Source: DOZZ01 sp963792655 (GTDB taxonomy: Bacteria > Acidobacteriota > Terriglobia > Bryobacterales > Bryobacteraceae). From it: a DNA stretch of 64,000 bases. The translations under genes and the position numbers were made by a program. The stretch covers positions 186,001 through 250,000 of the forward strand of contig CAWBWU010000001.1 in assembly GCA_963792655.1 (NCBI GenBank), in the 5' to 3' direction. Below the pieces are notes generated by a model that was given only the letters and a program-made list of their open reading frames with translations, did no database searches and was not told the origin of the DNA. Below are positions 1-9,314 of the stretch, in pieces (within the stretch, counting starts at the first letter, position 1; each line of letters begins with the position of its first letter).

Positions 1-261
1 TCAGCGAGCGGCGACGGTTCAGGCATTCTGTGGGCGTGCGTTCCTATGGAAGACGCAAATAAGAAGATCAGCAAAGGCGTGCTGTACGCCTATGATGCAA
101 CGCAGTTCGGGACTTATAGCGATGGTTCTGGCTCCATCGAACGGCTGTGGCAGTCGCCGCAATACACTTACAACAAGTTCAACGTCCCTGTAGTCAGCGG
201 CGGCAAGGTCTACGTTCCGACTTACGACGGCAAAGTAGACGTCTACGGTTTAGCGTCCTGA
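1..261 (+). CDS. PQQ-like beta-propeller protein, C-terminal end (partial)
   Basis: The frame is open from the left edge and stops at 259-261, so only the last 86 residues are present. They contain GVLYAYDA near the middle and KVYVPTYDGKVDVYG at the very end, the pattern of the final blades of PQQ-repeat (BamB-like) beta-propellers that are common as large secreted or periplasmic proteins in Acidobacteriota. The catalytic or ligand-binding part, if any, lies outside the window, so substrate and role cannot be stated. It precedes a MerR-type gene by 72 bp on the same strand, with no evidence that they share a transcript. Confidence 0.7.
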   Translation, partial: SASGDGSGILWACVPMEDANKKISKGVLYAYDATQFGTYSDGSGSIERLWQSPQYTYNKFNVPVVSGGKVYVPTYDGKVDVYGLAS

Positions 262-333
262 AACTGTTGCCGACCGGTGCGGACGCCAGACACTACGGTT
301 TAAACGGCTGATTCTGATACCATACCCATCAAC

Positions 334-714
334 ATGGGAGACGCCGCTCTCGAATCCGACCGGCCCGAGATTCCCGATAAGCTCTACTTCCGCATAGGCG
401 AGGTCAGCCGCCTGTTAGGAGTACAGCCCTACGTCCTTCGTTATTGGGAGACAGAGTTCAAAGAGCTATCGCCCAAAAAGTCAGGCACCGGGCATAGATT
501 GTATCGGCGCAAGGACGTCGAAACTTTACTCACCATTAAGGAACTTCTGTACTCAAAACGTTTTACTATCGAGGGTGCGCGCCAAACCCTTGGTGCTAAA
601 GCAGTTAAGGCGTCCGCTGTAGAACAAAAACCGCTCTTTACCACGTTCTACCAGGAGGATCCTCTGGTGGAAGTTCGGCGCGAGCTGACGGCTATCCTTC
701 GTCTCCTGCAATAA
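334..714 (+). CDS. MerR-family transcriptional regulator
   Basis: This 126-residue protein has a MerR-type winged helix-turn-helix at residues 15-85, with YFRIGEVSRLLGVQPYVLRYW as the first helices. After about residue 90 there is only a short tail and no recognisable ligand-binding or metal-binding cysteine domain, so the inducer is unknown. It resembles the short MerR-like regulators of Acidobacteriota and Deltaproteobacteria rather than metal sensors. Its 3' end overlaps the convergent parB gene by 23 bp, so antisense interference between them is possible. The ATG at 334 is the natural start because the DNA-binding domain begins shortly after it. Confidence 0.85.
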   Translation: MGDAALESDRPEIPDKLYFRIGEVSRLLGVQPYVLRYWETEFKELSPKKSGTGHRLYRRKDVETLLTIKELLYSKRFTIEGARQTLGAKAVKASAVEQKPLFTTFYQEDPLVEVRRELTAILRLLQ

Positions 715-1591
715 GGTCGTAAATACGGGTAAGGTCATGGCTCGAGTAATACTCGATCTCTATCTTCCCCCTGCCCTTCCCGGCATCCACAACTCGGACG
801 CGGGTCCCCAGCCGTTGCTCGAGCCGCTGTAACGCTGCCTTCACGTTGGGATCATCGGGCAGCTTAACCTTTTGTATACGCGGTTTCTTCGGTTGGGCAC
901 TCTCGACCAGATCTTCCAGCTCGCGCACGCTTAGATTGTTCTCGGCTGCGCGCTCAGCCATTGCCTGCTGCTCGGTTTTATTCTCGATCCGAAGCAGGAC
1001 GCGAGCGTGACCCGCAGAAATCTGGTCTTCGGCGACCATGCGCTGTACCGGCTTACTCAGTTGGAGCAACCGGATCGTATTTGTTACGCTTGCCCGGTCT
1101 TTGCCGATGCGCTTCGCGATCTCTTCGTGGCTGATGCCCAGATCGTCGCTTAACTGAGAGTACGCGTTGGCGAGATCCATCGCGTTCAAATCTTCGCGCT
1201 GGATATTCTCAATGAGCCCGATCTCGAGAAGCTGATCGTTGCTGATGTTCTGGATGAGCACCGGAACCAGACCCACACCGGCTTTCTTCGCCGCACGCCA
1301 GCGTCGTTCTCCAGCGACGATTTCGTAGTGCTCACCGCTTCGCCTCACTACGATGGGCTGTACAATGCCGTGCTGCTCGATCGACTTAGCGAGATCAGCG
1401 ATGGTGGCTTCGTCGAACGTTTTCCGCGGTTGAAAAGGGTTGGGGCGAATTTCGTCAGGCGAGACATGGCGAACAGCCGAACCGGCAGGAGGTGCTTCTG
1501 GTGCGGGAACCGGCGCCGCGGCGGGGGGCCTAATCAAAGATGATAGGCCCCGTCCCAGGGCCTTTCTCGGAAGGTCTTTCTTATTTTCCAT
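692..1591 (-). CDS. parB: Chromosome-partitioning protein ParB
   Basis: ParB is the CTP-dependent DNA clamp that loads at parS and spreads to organise the origin region. The 299-residue product has the expected order: a basic N-terminal tail (ALGRGLSSL), the N-terminal domain with NPFQPRKTF and the CTP-binding GERRWRA motif at about 94-100, a helix-turn-helix at about 150-180 (SHEEIAKRIGKDRASV), and a C-terminal dimerisation region. It overlaps the end of parA by 11 bp, so the two are translationally coupled. Three parS sites lie just upstream of parA. Length and motifs are intact. Confidence 0.97.
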   Translation of the reverse strand: MENKKDLPRKALGRGLSSLIRPPAAAPVPAPEAPPAGSAVRHVSPDEIRPNPFQPRKTFDEATIADLAKSIEQHGIVQPIVVRRSGEHYEIVAGERRWRAAKKAGVGLVPVLIQNISNDQLLEIGLIENIQREDLNAMDLANAYSQLSDDLGISHEEIAKRIGKDRASVTNTIRLLQLSKPVQRMVAEDQISAGHARVLLRIENKTEQQAMAERAAENNLSVRELEDLVESAQPKKPRIQKVKLPDDPNVKAALQRLEQRLGTRVRVVDAGKGRGKIEIEYYSSHDLTRIYDLIAGDEG

Positions 1592-2345
1592 GACTTAAAA
1601 TTTCCTTCGCGAGCTGAATGTAGCTCTCCGCACCCTTCGAACGCACATCATAAAGGATCACCGGCTTACCGAAGCTGGGGGCTTCGGCCAGTTTTATACT
1701 GCGCGGGATCACTGTTTTGCAGACATCTTTGCCGAAAAACTCCCGAAGATCGCCTGCGACCTGGCGCGCCAGGTTGGTGCGATCGTCAAACATGGTCAGG
1801 AGAATGCCTTCCAGCGCGATCTTGTGATGAAAACTCTCGCGAATTCGGTCGATTGTGTCCATCAATTCGGAAATGCCTTCCAGCGCGAAAAATTCGCACT
1901 GGATGGGAACCAGTACGGAATCAGCGGCGAGCAAAGCGTTCAAAGTGAGCAGATCGAGCGCCGGTGGACAGTCGATGACGACATATTCATACCGCTTGCG
2001 GACCTCGTTCAGATGCTGGCGGAGAAGCAGCTCGCGATTTTCAAGCGAAACCATCTCCAGGTTAGCGCCGACGAGGTTTTTGTCCGCAGGTAGCAGGTCA
2101 AGACCTTCGATCTCGGTAGAGACGATCGCCTCTTCAGGCTTTGCCTGGCCGAGAAGCACATGGTAAAGCGAAGCGTGGTCTAAATCTTTGGCATAGCCAA
2201 CGCCAGAACTTGCGTTGCCCTGCGGGTCGGAGTCGACCAGCAACACTTTCAAATCGTTAACGGCCAGAGATGCCGAGAGATTGATCGCGGTCGTTGTCTT
2301 TCCGACGCCGCCCTTCTGGTTGGAAACTGCGATGACTTTGCTCAA
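1581..2345 (-). CDS. parA: Chromosome-partitioning ATPase ParA (Soj)
   Basis: ParA is the ATPase that binds DNA non-specifically and moves ParB-parS complexes apart. The 254-residue protein starts directly with the deviant Walker A motif QKGGVGKTT at residues 10-18, followed by VDSDPQGN (Walker A prime) and VIDCPPALDLLT (Walker B). There is no N-terminal HTH, so it is the chromosomal Soj-like type rather than the plasmid P1-like type. It is followed by parB with an 11 bp overlap, and its upstream gap to mnmG holds three parS sites. In many bacteria rsmG lies between mnmG and parA. It is not present here. Confidence 0.97.
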   Translation of the reverse strand: MSKVIAVSNQKGGVGKTTTAINLSASLAVNDLKVLLVDSDPQGNASSGVGYAKDLDHASLYHVLLGQAKPEEAIVSTEIEGLDLLPADKNLVGANLEMVSLENRELLLRQHLNEVRKRYEYVVIDCPPALDLLTLNALLAADSVLVPIQCEFFALEGISELMDTIDRIRESFHHKIALEGILLTMFDDRTNLARQVAGDLREFFGKDVCKTVIPRSIKLAEAPSFGKPVILYDVRSKGAESYIQLAKEILSHGK

Positions 2346-2372
2346 GAGCCTAGGTCCACCATAGCGGAAAAA

Positions 2373-2388
2373 TGTTGCACGTGAAACA
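2373..2388. promoter_or_regulatory. parS site 1 (one mismatch)
   Basis: The 16-mer TGTTGCACGTGAAACA matches the bacterial parS consensus TGTTTCACGTGAAACA at 15 of 16 positions. It lies 27 bp upstream of the parA start codon, close enough for ParB binding to affect parA expression. Confidence 0.9.
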
Positions 2389-2426
2389 TTGCTTCCGGTT
2401 AAGGCACTCTGTGGGGACAGGGCGGA

Positions 2427-2442
2427 CGTTTCACGTGAAACA
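2427..2442. promoter_or_regulatory. parS site 2 (one mismatch)
   Basis: The 16-mer CGTTTCACGTGAAACA differs from the parS consensus only at its first base. It is the middle of three sites placed 54 and 47 bp apart. Confidence 0.92.
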
Positions 2443-2473
2443 TAGTCATCATTCGACAGCCACCGAGAGGCGG

Positions 2474-2489
2474 TGTTTCACGTGAAACA
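2474..2489. promoter_or_regulatory. parS site 3 (perfect)
   Basis: The 16-mer TGTTTCACGTGAAACA is the perfect parS palindrome. It directly abuts the stop codon of mnmG, so the site sits in the 3' flank of that gene. Confidence 0.97.
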
Positions 2490-2490
2490 T

Positions 2491-4284
2491 TCAGACAGAA
2501 GTACTGAGGTAAATATCGAGAATCGCGACGGCTGCAGGTGTCACGCCCGGGATTCGAGCCGCCTGGTCCAAGGTTGCCGGTTGAACTCTCGCCAGCTTCT
2601 CCTGGATTTCGCGCGACAGTCCGGGGATATGGTCAAACGTGAAGCCACCTGGAATTTCGCGACGGCCATGCGCCGAGGTGCGCTCGATCTGTCGTTCCTG
2701 CTGCGCCAAATAGCCCGCGTACTTCACTTCTGTCTCAACGGTGGGCAGCAACCCGCGAACCGGAGCCTCGCCCAGAACCGTCTCCACCCACGGCAATATT
2801 TCCGAAATCCGCGACTCCGGACGCTTCAGCCACGCTCCATTGCGATGAGCGGCAAGGGCTCGCAACAACACCGCCTTTTGCTCCAGCTTTCGCCGCAATA
2901 GCTCTCTACGCTCAAACGAAGCCAACCCCACGCGATCGGCCAAGGGCGTCAACCGCTCATCAGCGTTGTCAATTCGCAGGTGAAGACGATGCTCTGCACG
3001 CGAAGTGAACATCCGGTACGGCTCGTCGGCACCCTTTGTAATTAGATCGTCGATCAGAATTCCCGTATACCCCTGATTTCGACGGATTACTACTTCCGGC
3101 ATACCACTCACGCTGCATGCCGCGTTGATCCCGGCCAGAAGACCTTGGCAAGCCGCCTCTTCGTACCCGGACGTCCCGTTGATCTGCCCTGCAAGAAACA
3201 ACCCAGGGAGCTTCTTCACCGCAAGCCGGTGATCCAGTTCCCGCGGATCGATGGCGTCGTACTCGATCGCATACCCCGGCCGCAGCATGACGGCGTGCTC
3301 CAGCCCGGGAATCGACGCCAGCATCACAGCCTGTACATCCGCCGGCATGCTGGTCGAGAACCCATTTACATACACCTCATCGGTATCAAGTCCCTCAGGC
3401 TCCAGGAAGATCTGGTGGGCCGCCTTGTCCGGGAACTTGACGAACTTGTCCTCAATAGAAGGGCAGTAGCGCGGGCCAACCCCTTCAATCTGGCCGCTAT
3501 AGAGGGGCGAGCGGGAGATGCTCTCGCGCACCACCTCTGCGGTTCGCGCAGTCGTACGGCCGAGGTAGCACTGAATCTGCGGCCGATCAATTCTATCCGT
3601 CAGGAAAGAAAACGGCGTAGGTACGGCATCTCCCGGCTGCGGCTCAAATTGAGCCCAGTCGATGGTCCGGCCATCAAGCCTCGGCGGCGTTCCCGTCTTA
3701 AGCCGGGTCCAATTCAGACCTGAACTGCGGAGCTGGTCGCCCAGCAGTTGTGACGGCGGTTCGCCACTGCGCCCGCAGGTGTAAGTCTCGGGTCCCACAT
3801 GCGCTACGCCATTCAGAAAGGTACCGGTCGTGATGATCACGGCACCGGCGCGCAACAGATCTCCATTCCGCAACCGCAAACCGACAACCCGTTTGTTTTC
3901 AATCAACAGCGCGGCTACTTCGGCTTGCACCAGCGCCAGATTGGGCTCGGCTTCGAGCACCTGCCTCATATGGATTCGGTACTGCTTCTTGTCACACTGC
4001 GCGCGCGGACTCCACACCGCTGGACCACGGCTCGTGTTCAAGAGGCGAAACTGAATACCGGTTGCGTCCGTGACTTCGCCCATCGCGCCGCCGAGCGCGT
4101 CCACCTCACGAACCAAATGGCCCTTTGCGATCCCGCCAATAGCCGGATTGCATGACATTTGTGCCACAAGTGACGTGTTCATCGTCACCAGACCCGTCTG
4201 CATGCCCATGCGTGCACACGCCCGTGCGGCCTCGCAACCCGCGTGCCCGGCGCCCACAACCAAAATGTCGTATGAGGATTTCAC
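2491..4284 (-). CDS. mnmG: tRNA uridine-5-carboxymethylaminomethyl modification enzyme MnmG (GidA)
   Basis: MnmG is the FAD-dependent subunit that works with MnmE to install the cmnm5 group at wobble uridine 34 of some tRNAs. The 597-residue product has the N-terminal FAD-binding motif GAGHAG at 11-16, the CNPAIGGIAKGHLVREVDAL signature and the C-terminal helical MnmE-binding domain ending in GFTFDHIPGLS and following helices. The length is normal and the frame is intact. The gene is divergent from purD (31 bp gap), and parS sites, parA and parB follow it, matching the usual origin-proximal gene order except that rsmG is absent. Confidence 0.97.
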   Translation of the reverse strand: MKSSYDILVVGAGHAGCEAARACARMGMQTGLVTMNTSLVAQMSCNPAIGGIAKGHLVREVDALGGAMGEVTDATGIQFRLLNTSRGPAVWSPRAQCDKKQYRIHMRQVLEAEPNLALVQAEVAALLIENKRVVGLRLRNGDLLRAGAVIITTGTFLNGVAHVGPETYTCGRSGEPPSQLLGDQLRSSGLNWTRLKTGTPPRLDGRTIDWAQFEPQPGDAVPTPFSFLTDRIDRPQIQCYLGRTTARTAEVVRESISRSPLYSGQIEGVGPRYCPSIEDKFVKFPDKAAHQIFLEPEGLDTDEVYVNGFSTSMPADVQAVMLASIPGLEHAVMLRPGYAIEYDAIDPRELDHRLAVKKLPGLFLAGQINGTSGYEEAACQGLLAGINAACSVSGMPEVVIRRNQGYTGILIDDLITKGADEPYRMFTSRAEHRLHLRIDNADERLTPLADRVGLASFERRELLRRKLEQKAVLLRALAAHRNGAWLKRPESRISEILPWVETVLGEAPVRGLLPTVETEVKYAGYLAQQERQIERTSAHGRREIPGGFTFDHIPGLSREIQEKLARVQPATLDQAARIPGVTPAAVAILDIYLSTSV

Positions 4285-4315
4285 GGCAATTCCTATTTTA
4301 CGGGTTTGCTAAGTT

Positions 4316-5529
4316 ATGTCAGTGAAGATCCTGGTGGTGGGTGGCGGCGGTCGTGAGCACGCGTTGGCGTGGAAGCTTTCCCGGTCCGCTGACGTGAAGG
4401 TCTATGCCGCACCCGGCAACCCCGGTATCGCTAAGGTTGCCACGTGCCTGCCTGGTCCTGACCCGCTGAAGATTGCGACCGAGTTGGACGCGGATGTGAC
4501 AGTAATTGGTCCGGAAGCCCCGCTCGTGTCAGGGGTCGTTGACCGCTTTCGTGCCGCAGACCGCAAAGTGGTGGGGCCCGACCGCAGACAACGCACGCCT
4601 GGAAGGCAGCAAGATGTTCGCGAAACATTTCTTTCGCGAGCACCACATACCCACAGCGGCGTTCGCAACGTGCACGACGGCGCAGGAAGCACATGATGCG
4701 CTGCGCGCGTTTCGCACTGCCGGTGGTCATCAAGGCCGACGGACTTGCGGCAGGCAAGGGTGTGGTCATCGCGCATACGCCAGAAGAAGCGCGCAGTGCG
4801 GTGGACCAACTCGGGCCCGCGCTGGTCATTGAAGAGTTTCTGACGGGCCGCGAAGTGAGCTTCATCGTGCTGAGCGATGGCAAGGCGGTGCTTCCGCTGG
4901 AGCCGTGCCAGGATCACAAAGCGATCTACGACGGCGACAAGGGGCCCAACACCGGAGGCATGGGAGCCTACTGCGATTCCAGGATTCTGACTGCGGCGGA
5001 GAGCGGCGTCATTCTCGACACGATCATCGAACCGACCGTGCGCGCAACCAACTTCACCGGCTTTCTTTTTGCGGGACTCATTATGACCTCCGATGGTCCG
5101 CGCCTGCTGGAGTACAACGTGCGGATGGGAGATCCAGAGACACAAGTCCTGATGCATCGCATGACAAGCGACTGGGCGGACCTGATGATCCGCGCCGCCA
5201 CCGGCACTTTGCACGGCGCGCAGATTAACTGGAAGCCCGGACCATCGCTATGTGTCGTCGCCGCTGCGGCCGGATATCCCGGAACTCCGGAAACAGGGAA
5301 AGTGATCCACGGTATAGACGACGCCGAGCACGCGGGCGCCACTGTCTTTCAAGCCGGCACTGCACTCTACCAAGGGCAACTGGTTACAGCAGGCGGAAGA
5401 GTACTGGCCGTGACCGCCGGCGGACATGACTTACAAGAGGCGCAGCACAACGCCTACCGCGCCATGGACAAGATTCACTTTGAAGGTATGCAGTACCGGC
5501 GCGATATCGGCAGCAAAGGTTTGACTTAG
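4316..5529 (+). CDS. purD: Phosphoribosylamine-glycine ligase (GAR synthetase), frameshifted
   Basis: PurD joins glycine to phosphoribosylamine in the second step of purine synthesis. The N-terminus (VLVVGGGGREHALAWKL type) is read from 4316, but the frame moves near 4575 (GGGGCCC run) and again near 4713. The pieces join as VVGPTADNARLEG and then ALPVVIKADGLAAGKGVV, the ATP-grasp lysine region, followed by NTGGMGAYC and the C-terminal domain. Removing one base at each place restores a protein of about 400 residues, the normal length. Since purD is a core gene and both changes look like one-base insertions, I read them as sequence errors. It converges on dnaE with a 4 bp overlap. Confidence 0.9.
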
Positions 5530-8500
5530 CTGGCCAGTACTTCGATCGCCCCGTCGCCGCAGATCTTGGCAATCTCGTTGCGAAACGTGCGATCGGCTCT
5601 TACTTTGACGGGCACATCGAGCAGGGCAGAGAAGTCGCCGCTGGCCTCCAGCCGGAACCTGACCTGAGTATCACCTGGCCTGGTCTGGAATAAGTTACTG
5701 AGCTGTTCCGCGCGGCCTTCTCTTCCCAGCCATACTTTGATAGATATCAGAGACGGGATCGGCACGCGGACTAAGTCAAGAGGAATAATCTCCTGCACAC
5801 TTACTTTGCACGACGCGCCTTCTTCCGGTAAGGCAAGACCACGAACGAGCACAACCTGGTCTTCCACCAGCATCGCGTTGAGCGCAGCATACTGCGTGGT
5901 GAAAACCAGCGCTTCGGTGCAACCTTCGCGATCCTCGAGAGACATTGAGGCCCACGGCTTGCCCTCTTTGTTTCTACGCCGCTGAATTCCGGTGATCACG
6001 CCACACATCGCAACCGGTGTGCCTTTTTCGAGGCCCTCTAACCGCCCGCTGCTGTGGGTTGCGACTTCGGCCATCTTCTCCTCGTATTGATCGAGCGGAT
6101 GACCGGTGACGTAGAAGCCCAGCATCTCCTTCTCACCGTTTAAGTTCTCGCGCAAGTCCCAGTCTTTCGCCTTGGGCAACGTGTGCACATGAGGTGCTTC
6201 GTCATCCCCCATAAACATGCCGAAGAGTCCGGCCTGGCCGCTGGCGCGGTCGCGAACGTGCCGCGCGCCCGACTCCATCGCACCTTCGACCGCTGCCATC
6301 TGCTGCGCACGCGTACCTTCCAGACCATCCATCGCACCCGCTTTGATCAGGCTCTCGATCACGCGCCGGTTGATTGCCTGCAGGTCCACTTGTTCGCAGA
6401 AATCGTGCAGCGTTGCGAAGCGCCCGTGCTCTTCACGCGCCTTAACGATGGATTCCACCGCCGATGTCCCGACGTTCTTGACTGCGCCCAGGCCAAAGCG
6501 GATCGCATCTCCGTCCGGAGTAAAGTCGCAGGCGCTGGCATTGACATCGGGCGGGAGCACGCGGATGTTCATGTCCCGGCATTCATTGATGTACTTGACC
6601 ACCTTGCCGACATTGCCGGTTTCGGAAGTCAGCAACGCAGCCATGAAGTCCACCGGGTAGTGTGCCTTCAAGTAAGCAGTAACAAACGCTAAGTAGGCAT
6701 AAGCTGCGGAGTGCGACTTATTGAATCCATAACCCGCGAACTGCTCCATCAGGTCAAAGATCTTTTCGCTCTTCTTGGCATTGAAGCCGCGCGCGACTGC
6801 TCCTTTGAGAAAACGGTCGCGCTGCGCCGCCATCTCTTCGGCTTTCTTCTTACCCATGGCGCGGCGCAGTAAGTCCGCATCGCCGAGTGAGTAACCGGCA
6901 ATAGCACTCGAGATTTGCATCACCTGTTCCTGATACAAGATGACGCCATAAGTTTCTTCGAGCAGCGGCTTCAACTCGGGCAAGTCGTAGTTGACAGGTT
7001 TACGGCCATGCTTGCGCTCGATAAAGTCATCGAGCATGCCGCCTTGCAGCGGCCCCGGGCGGTACAGTGCGTTCAGCGCCGTCAGGTCTTCAATGCGGCT
7101 CGGTTGGTAACGGCGCAGGATGTCCCGCATGCCGGGCGACTCGAACTGGAACACACCGCTCGTAAAACCTTTGCAGAAGACCTCGTATGCTTTGGGATCT
7201 TCGAGCGGCAACTCGTCCAACTGCACTTTCACGCCATGCCGTTTCTCAATCAGCTTCAAGGCATCGTCGACAAGCGTGAGCGTGGTCAGGCCGAGGAAAT
7301 CCATCTTTAGCAGTGCGAGCTTGTCGAGCCCGTTCATGTCGTACTGCGTGACGATTTCGTCGCGGTTGGTTTTATAAAGTGGAACCAGATTCCGCAGCGG
7401 TTCGGGCGAGATCACAACGCCCGCAGCATGCACGCTGGCGTTGCGCGCGAAGCCTTCGAGACGCGTCGCGGTGTCGAGCACATCCTGCACGCGAACGTCT
7501 TTCTTCGCTGCTTCATTGAAACCCGGCTCGGCTTCCATGGCCTGCTTCAACGTGATGTTGAGCGGCATACCGGGAACCATCTTGGTCAGCTTCTCGACTT
7601 CACCAAAGCCGATATCGAGCACACGGCCCACATCTTTGATCGCAGCCCGCGTACCGAGCGTATTGAACGTGATGATCTGTGCAACCTGCTCGCGTCCGTA
7701 CTTCTGCGTGACGTACTGAATCACTTCACCGCGGCGATTCATGCAGAAGTCGATATCGATATCCGGCATCGAGACGCGCTCGGGGTTCAGGAAACGTTCA
7801 AACAGAAGTCCGTACTGCAACGGATCAATGTCGGTGATCTCCATCGCGTAACTCACCAGGCTGCCTGCCGCCGAGCCGCGCCCCGGTCCGACGGGAATGT
7901 GGAGATCTTTGGCATACCGAATGAAGTCCCAGACGATAAGGAAGTAGCCAGAGAACTTCATCTGCTGGATCATGCGGATCTCGAAATCGAGCCGTTGCCG
8001 GTATTCCGCAAGATCGTGCTTCAGGTGGCCCGCAGCCTGCATCTTCTCAAGACGGCCGCGGCGCTTCTCAAAACCTTCTCGCGCGACGTATTCGAAGTAC
8101 GTGTCGGTCGAGTGTTCCGGCGGAACATCGAATTTCGGGAAGGGCTCTTTGACCTTGTCGAGCTTGACGGCGCAGCGTTGCGCAATGTCGAACGGGCGAT
8201 TGATGGCGTCTTCGAAATCGCCGAAGACCGCCATCATCTCCTGCCGCGTTTTCAAGTAGAACTCTGGATGCTCAAAGCGCATCCGGTTCACATCCGACAT
8301 GGTCTTGCCAGTCGAGATGCACATCAGGATCTCGTGAGCCCGGGCATCGTCTTTGCCCAGATAGTGCGCGTCGTTCGTGGCAACCAGCGGAATGCCCGAC
8401 TCTTTCGAGAGCCGGTTCAGCAACGGCGTAACGACTTTGTCCTGATCCAGCCCGTGTTCTTGAATTTCCAGGAAGAAGTTGTTCTTCCCGAACAGGTCCT

Positions 8501-8987
8501 GATACTCATGCGCGAGCCGCCGGCCTTCGTCATAGCGGTCGCCAAGAAAGGTTTCGTTGATGTCGCCGCGGAGACACGCGGAGAGCGCGATGAGTCCCTT
8601 CGAATGACGCGAGAGTAGATCTTTATCAATGCGCGGCTTGTAGTAAAAGCCGTCGAGAAATCCGGTCGAGACCAGATTGATGAGGTTGCGGTAGCCCTCC
8701 TGGTTTTCGCACAGCAGGACGAGGTGATTGTAGCGATCGGTATCGGAGCGAGTCTTGTGGCCCTGCTGCGAAACATACACCTCGCAGCCGATGACGGGAT
8801 TCACTCCGTTGGCCTTGGCTTCGTTGAAGAACTCGACCGCGCCGAACATGTTGCCGTGATCGGTCATAGCGATCGCGGGCGCCTTCTGTTCGGCCACCAC
8901 CTTCATCAACTTTTTGATTTCGCAGGCCCCGTCGAGCAGGGAATAGTCGGTGTGGCAGTGCAGGTGAACGAACGGTGTCTCGGCCAT
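5526..8987 (-). CDS. dnaE: DNA polymerase III subunit alpha
   Basis: DnaE is the replicative polymerase subunit. The intact 1153-residue product begins with the PHP domain (HLHCHTDYSLLDG at about 8-20), then the polymerase palm with the catalytic aspartates in PDIDIDF at about residue 406, the fingers (GFNKSHSAAYAYLAF), a tandem helix-hairpin-helix region, and an OB fold near the C-terminus (GVITGIQRRRNKEGKPWA). This is the DnaE1 order, without the N-terminal exonuclease of PolC. The length fits the family. It ends in a 4 bp convergent overlap with purD. Confidence 0.97.
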   Translation of the reverse strand: MAETPFVHLHCHTDYSLLDGACEIKKLMKVVAEQKAPAIAMTDHGNMFGAVEFFNEAKANGVNPVIGCEVYVSQQGHKTRSDTDRYNHLVLLCENQEGYRNLINLVSTGFLDGFYYKPRIDKDLLSRHSKGLIALSACLRGDINETFLGDRYDEGRRLAHEYQDLFGKNNFFLEIQEHGLDQDKVVTPLLNRLSKESGIPLVATNDAHYLGKDDARAHEILMCISTGKTMSDVNRMRFEHPEFYLKTRQEMMAVFGDFEDAINRPFDIAQRCAVKLDKVKEPFPKFDVPPEHSTDTYFEYVAREGFEKRRGRLEKMQAAGHLKHDLAEYRQRLDFEIRMIQQMKFSGYFLIVWDFIRYAKDLHIPVGPGRGSAAGSLVSYAMEITDIDPLQYGLLFERFLNPERVSMPDIDIDFCMNRRGEVIQYVTQKYGREQVAQIITFNTLGTRAAIKDVGRVLDIGFGEVEKLTKMVPGMPLNITLKQAMEAEPGFNEAAKKDVRVQDVLDTATRLEGFARNASVHAAGVVISPEPLRNLVPLYKTNRDEIVTQYDMNGLDKLALLKMDFLGLTTLTLVDDALKLIEKRHGVKVQLDELPLEDPKAYEVFCKGFTSGVFQFESPGMRDILRRYQPSRIEDLTALNALYRPGPLQGGMLDDFIERKHGRKPVNYDLPELKPLLEETYGVILYQEQVMQISSAIAGYSLGDADLLRRAMGKKKAEEMAAQRDRFLKGAVARGFNAKKSEKIFDLMEQFAGYGFNKSHSAAYAYLAFVTAYLKAHYPVDFMAALLTSETGNVGKVVKYINECRDMNIRVLPPDVNASACDFTPDGDAIRFGLGAVKNVGTSAVESIVKAREEHGRFATLHDFCEQVDLQAINRRVIESLIKAGAMDGLEGTRAQQMAAVEGAMESGARHVRDRASGQAGLFGMFMGDDEAPHVHTLPKAKDWDLRENLNGEKEMLGFYVTGHPLDQYEEKMAEVATHSSGRLEGLEKGTPVAMCGVITGIQRRRNKEGKPWASMSLEDREGCTEALVFTTQYAALNAMLVEDQVVLVRGLALPEEGASCKVSVQEIIPLDLVRVPIPSLISIKVWLGREGRAEQLSNLFQTRPGDTQVRFRLEASGDFSALLDVPVKVRADRTFRNEIAKICGDGAIEVLAS

Positions 8988-9065
8988 CGAAATCCAGAAG
9001 GGGGAGGGTTGCTTTGATTATCGCATCGGAGACCGTCACTGAGGTCACGAGCAAACGGAAAATCG

Positions 9066-9130
9066 GCTCGCGCTTGCTTACGCGCGCGGCACGTGTGCGC
9101 ATTTAATGAGCCACGACCGTGAGGGAGTGG
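9066..9130. repeat. Possible dispersed acidobacterial intergenic repeat
   Basis: The 327 bp between dnaE and the MarR gene has no convincing ORF. Part of it, CGCGCTTGCTTACGCGCGCG and, 20 bp on, GAGCCACGACCGTGAGGGAG, resembles short sequences I recall as scattered many times in intergenic DNA of Solibacter-like genomes. Only one copy is in this window, so the repeat nature is from memory, not shown here. Confidence 0.35.
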
Positions 9131-9292
9131 ACAGCGGGCACATAAACGCTGAGATCGTGAAGCCATCAATACGTCGTGCGCCGAAGTTCGGCAGCGACGC
9201 GGCCAATGACTGGCGAAGAAGTCGACGGCTTCATTCGGGTCGGTAGGGCAGACGAGTTCTTCTGGCCGCGCGTCGAATCACATCTAGGGATA

Positions 9293-9311
9293 TATATCGC
9301 GGTACGATATA
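9293..9311. promoter_or_regulatory. Palindromic operator candidate for the MarR regulator
   Basis: TATATCG-CGGTA-CGATATA is a perfect inverted repeat with 7 bp arms and a 5 bp spacer, ending 3 bp before the GTG start of the MarR gene. Size and symmetry are typical of MarR-dimer operators, so autorepression is likely. It is also where a promoter -10 or a leaderless transcript start would be. Confidence 0.65.
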
Positions 9312-9314
9312 GTT

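Noticed and set aside
3145..3723. A 192-codon plus-strand frame opposite mnmG
   Set aside because: It is arginine-rich and low in complexity, has no family resemblance, and lies inside a fully supported gene.
7428..8618. A 396-codon open frame on the plus strand opposite dnaE
   Set aside because: It lies wholly inside the dnaE coding region, its translation has no recognisable domain, and GC-rich genes often leave such antisense frames open.
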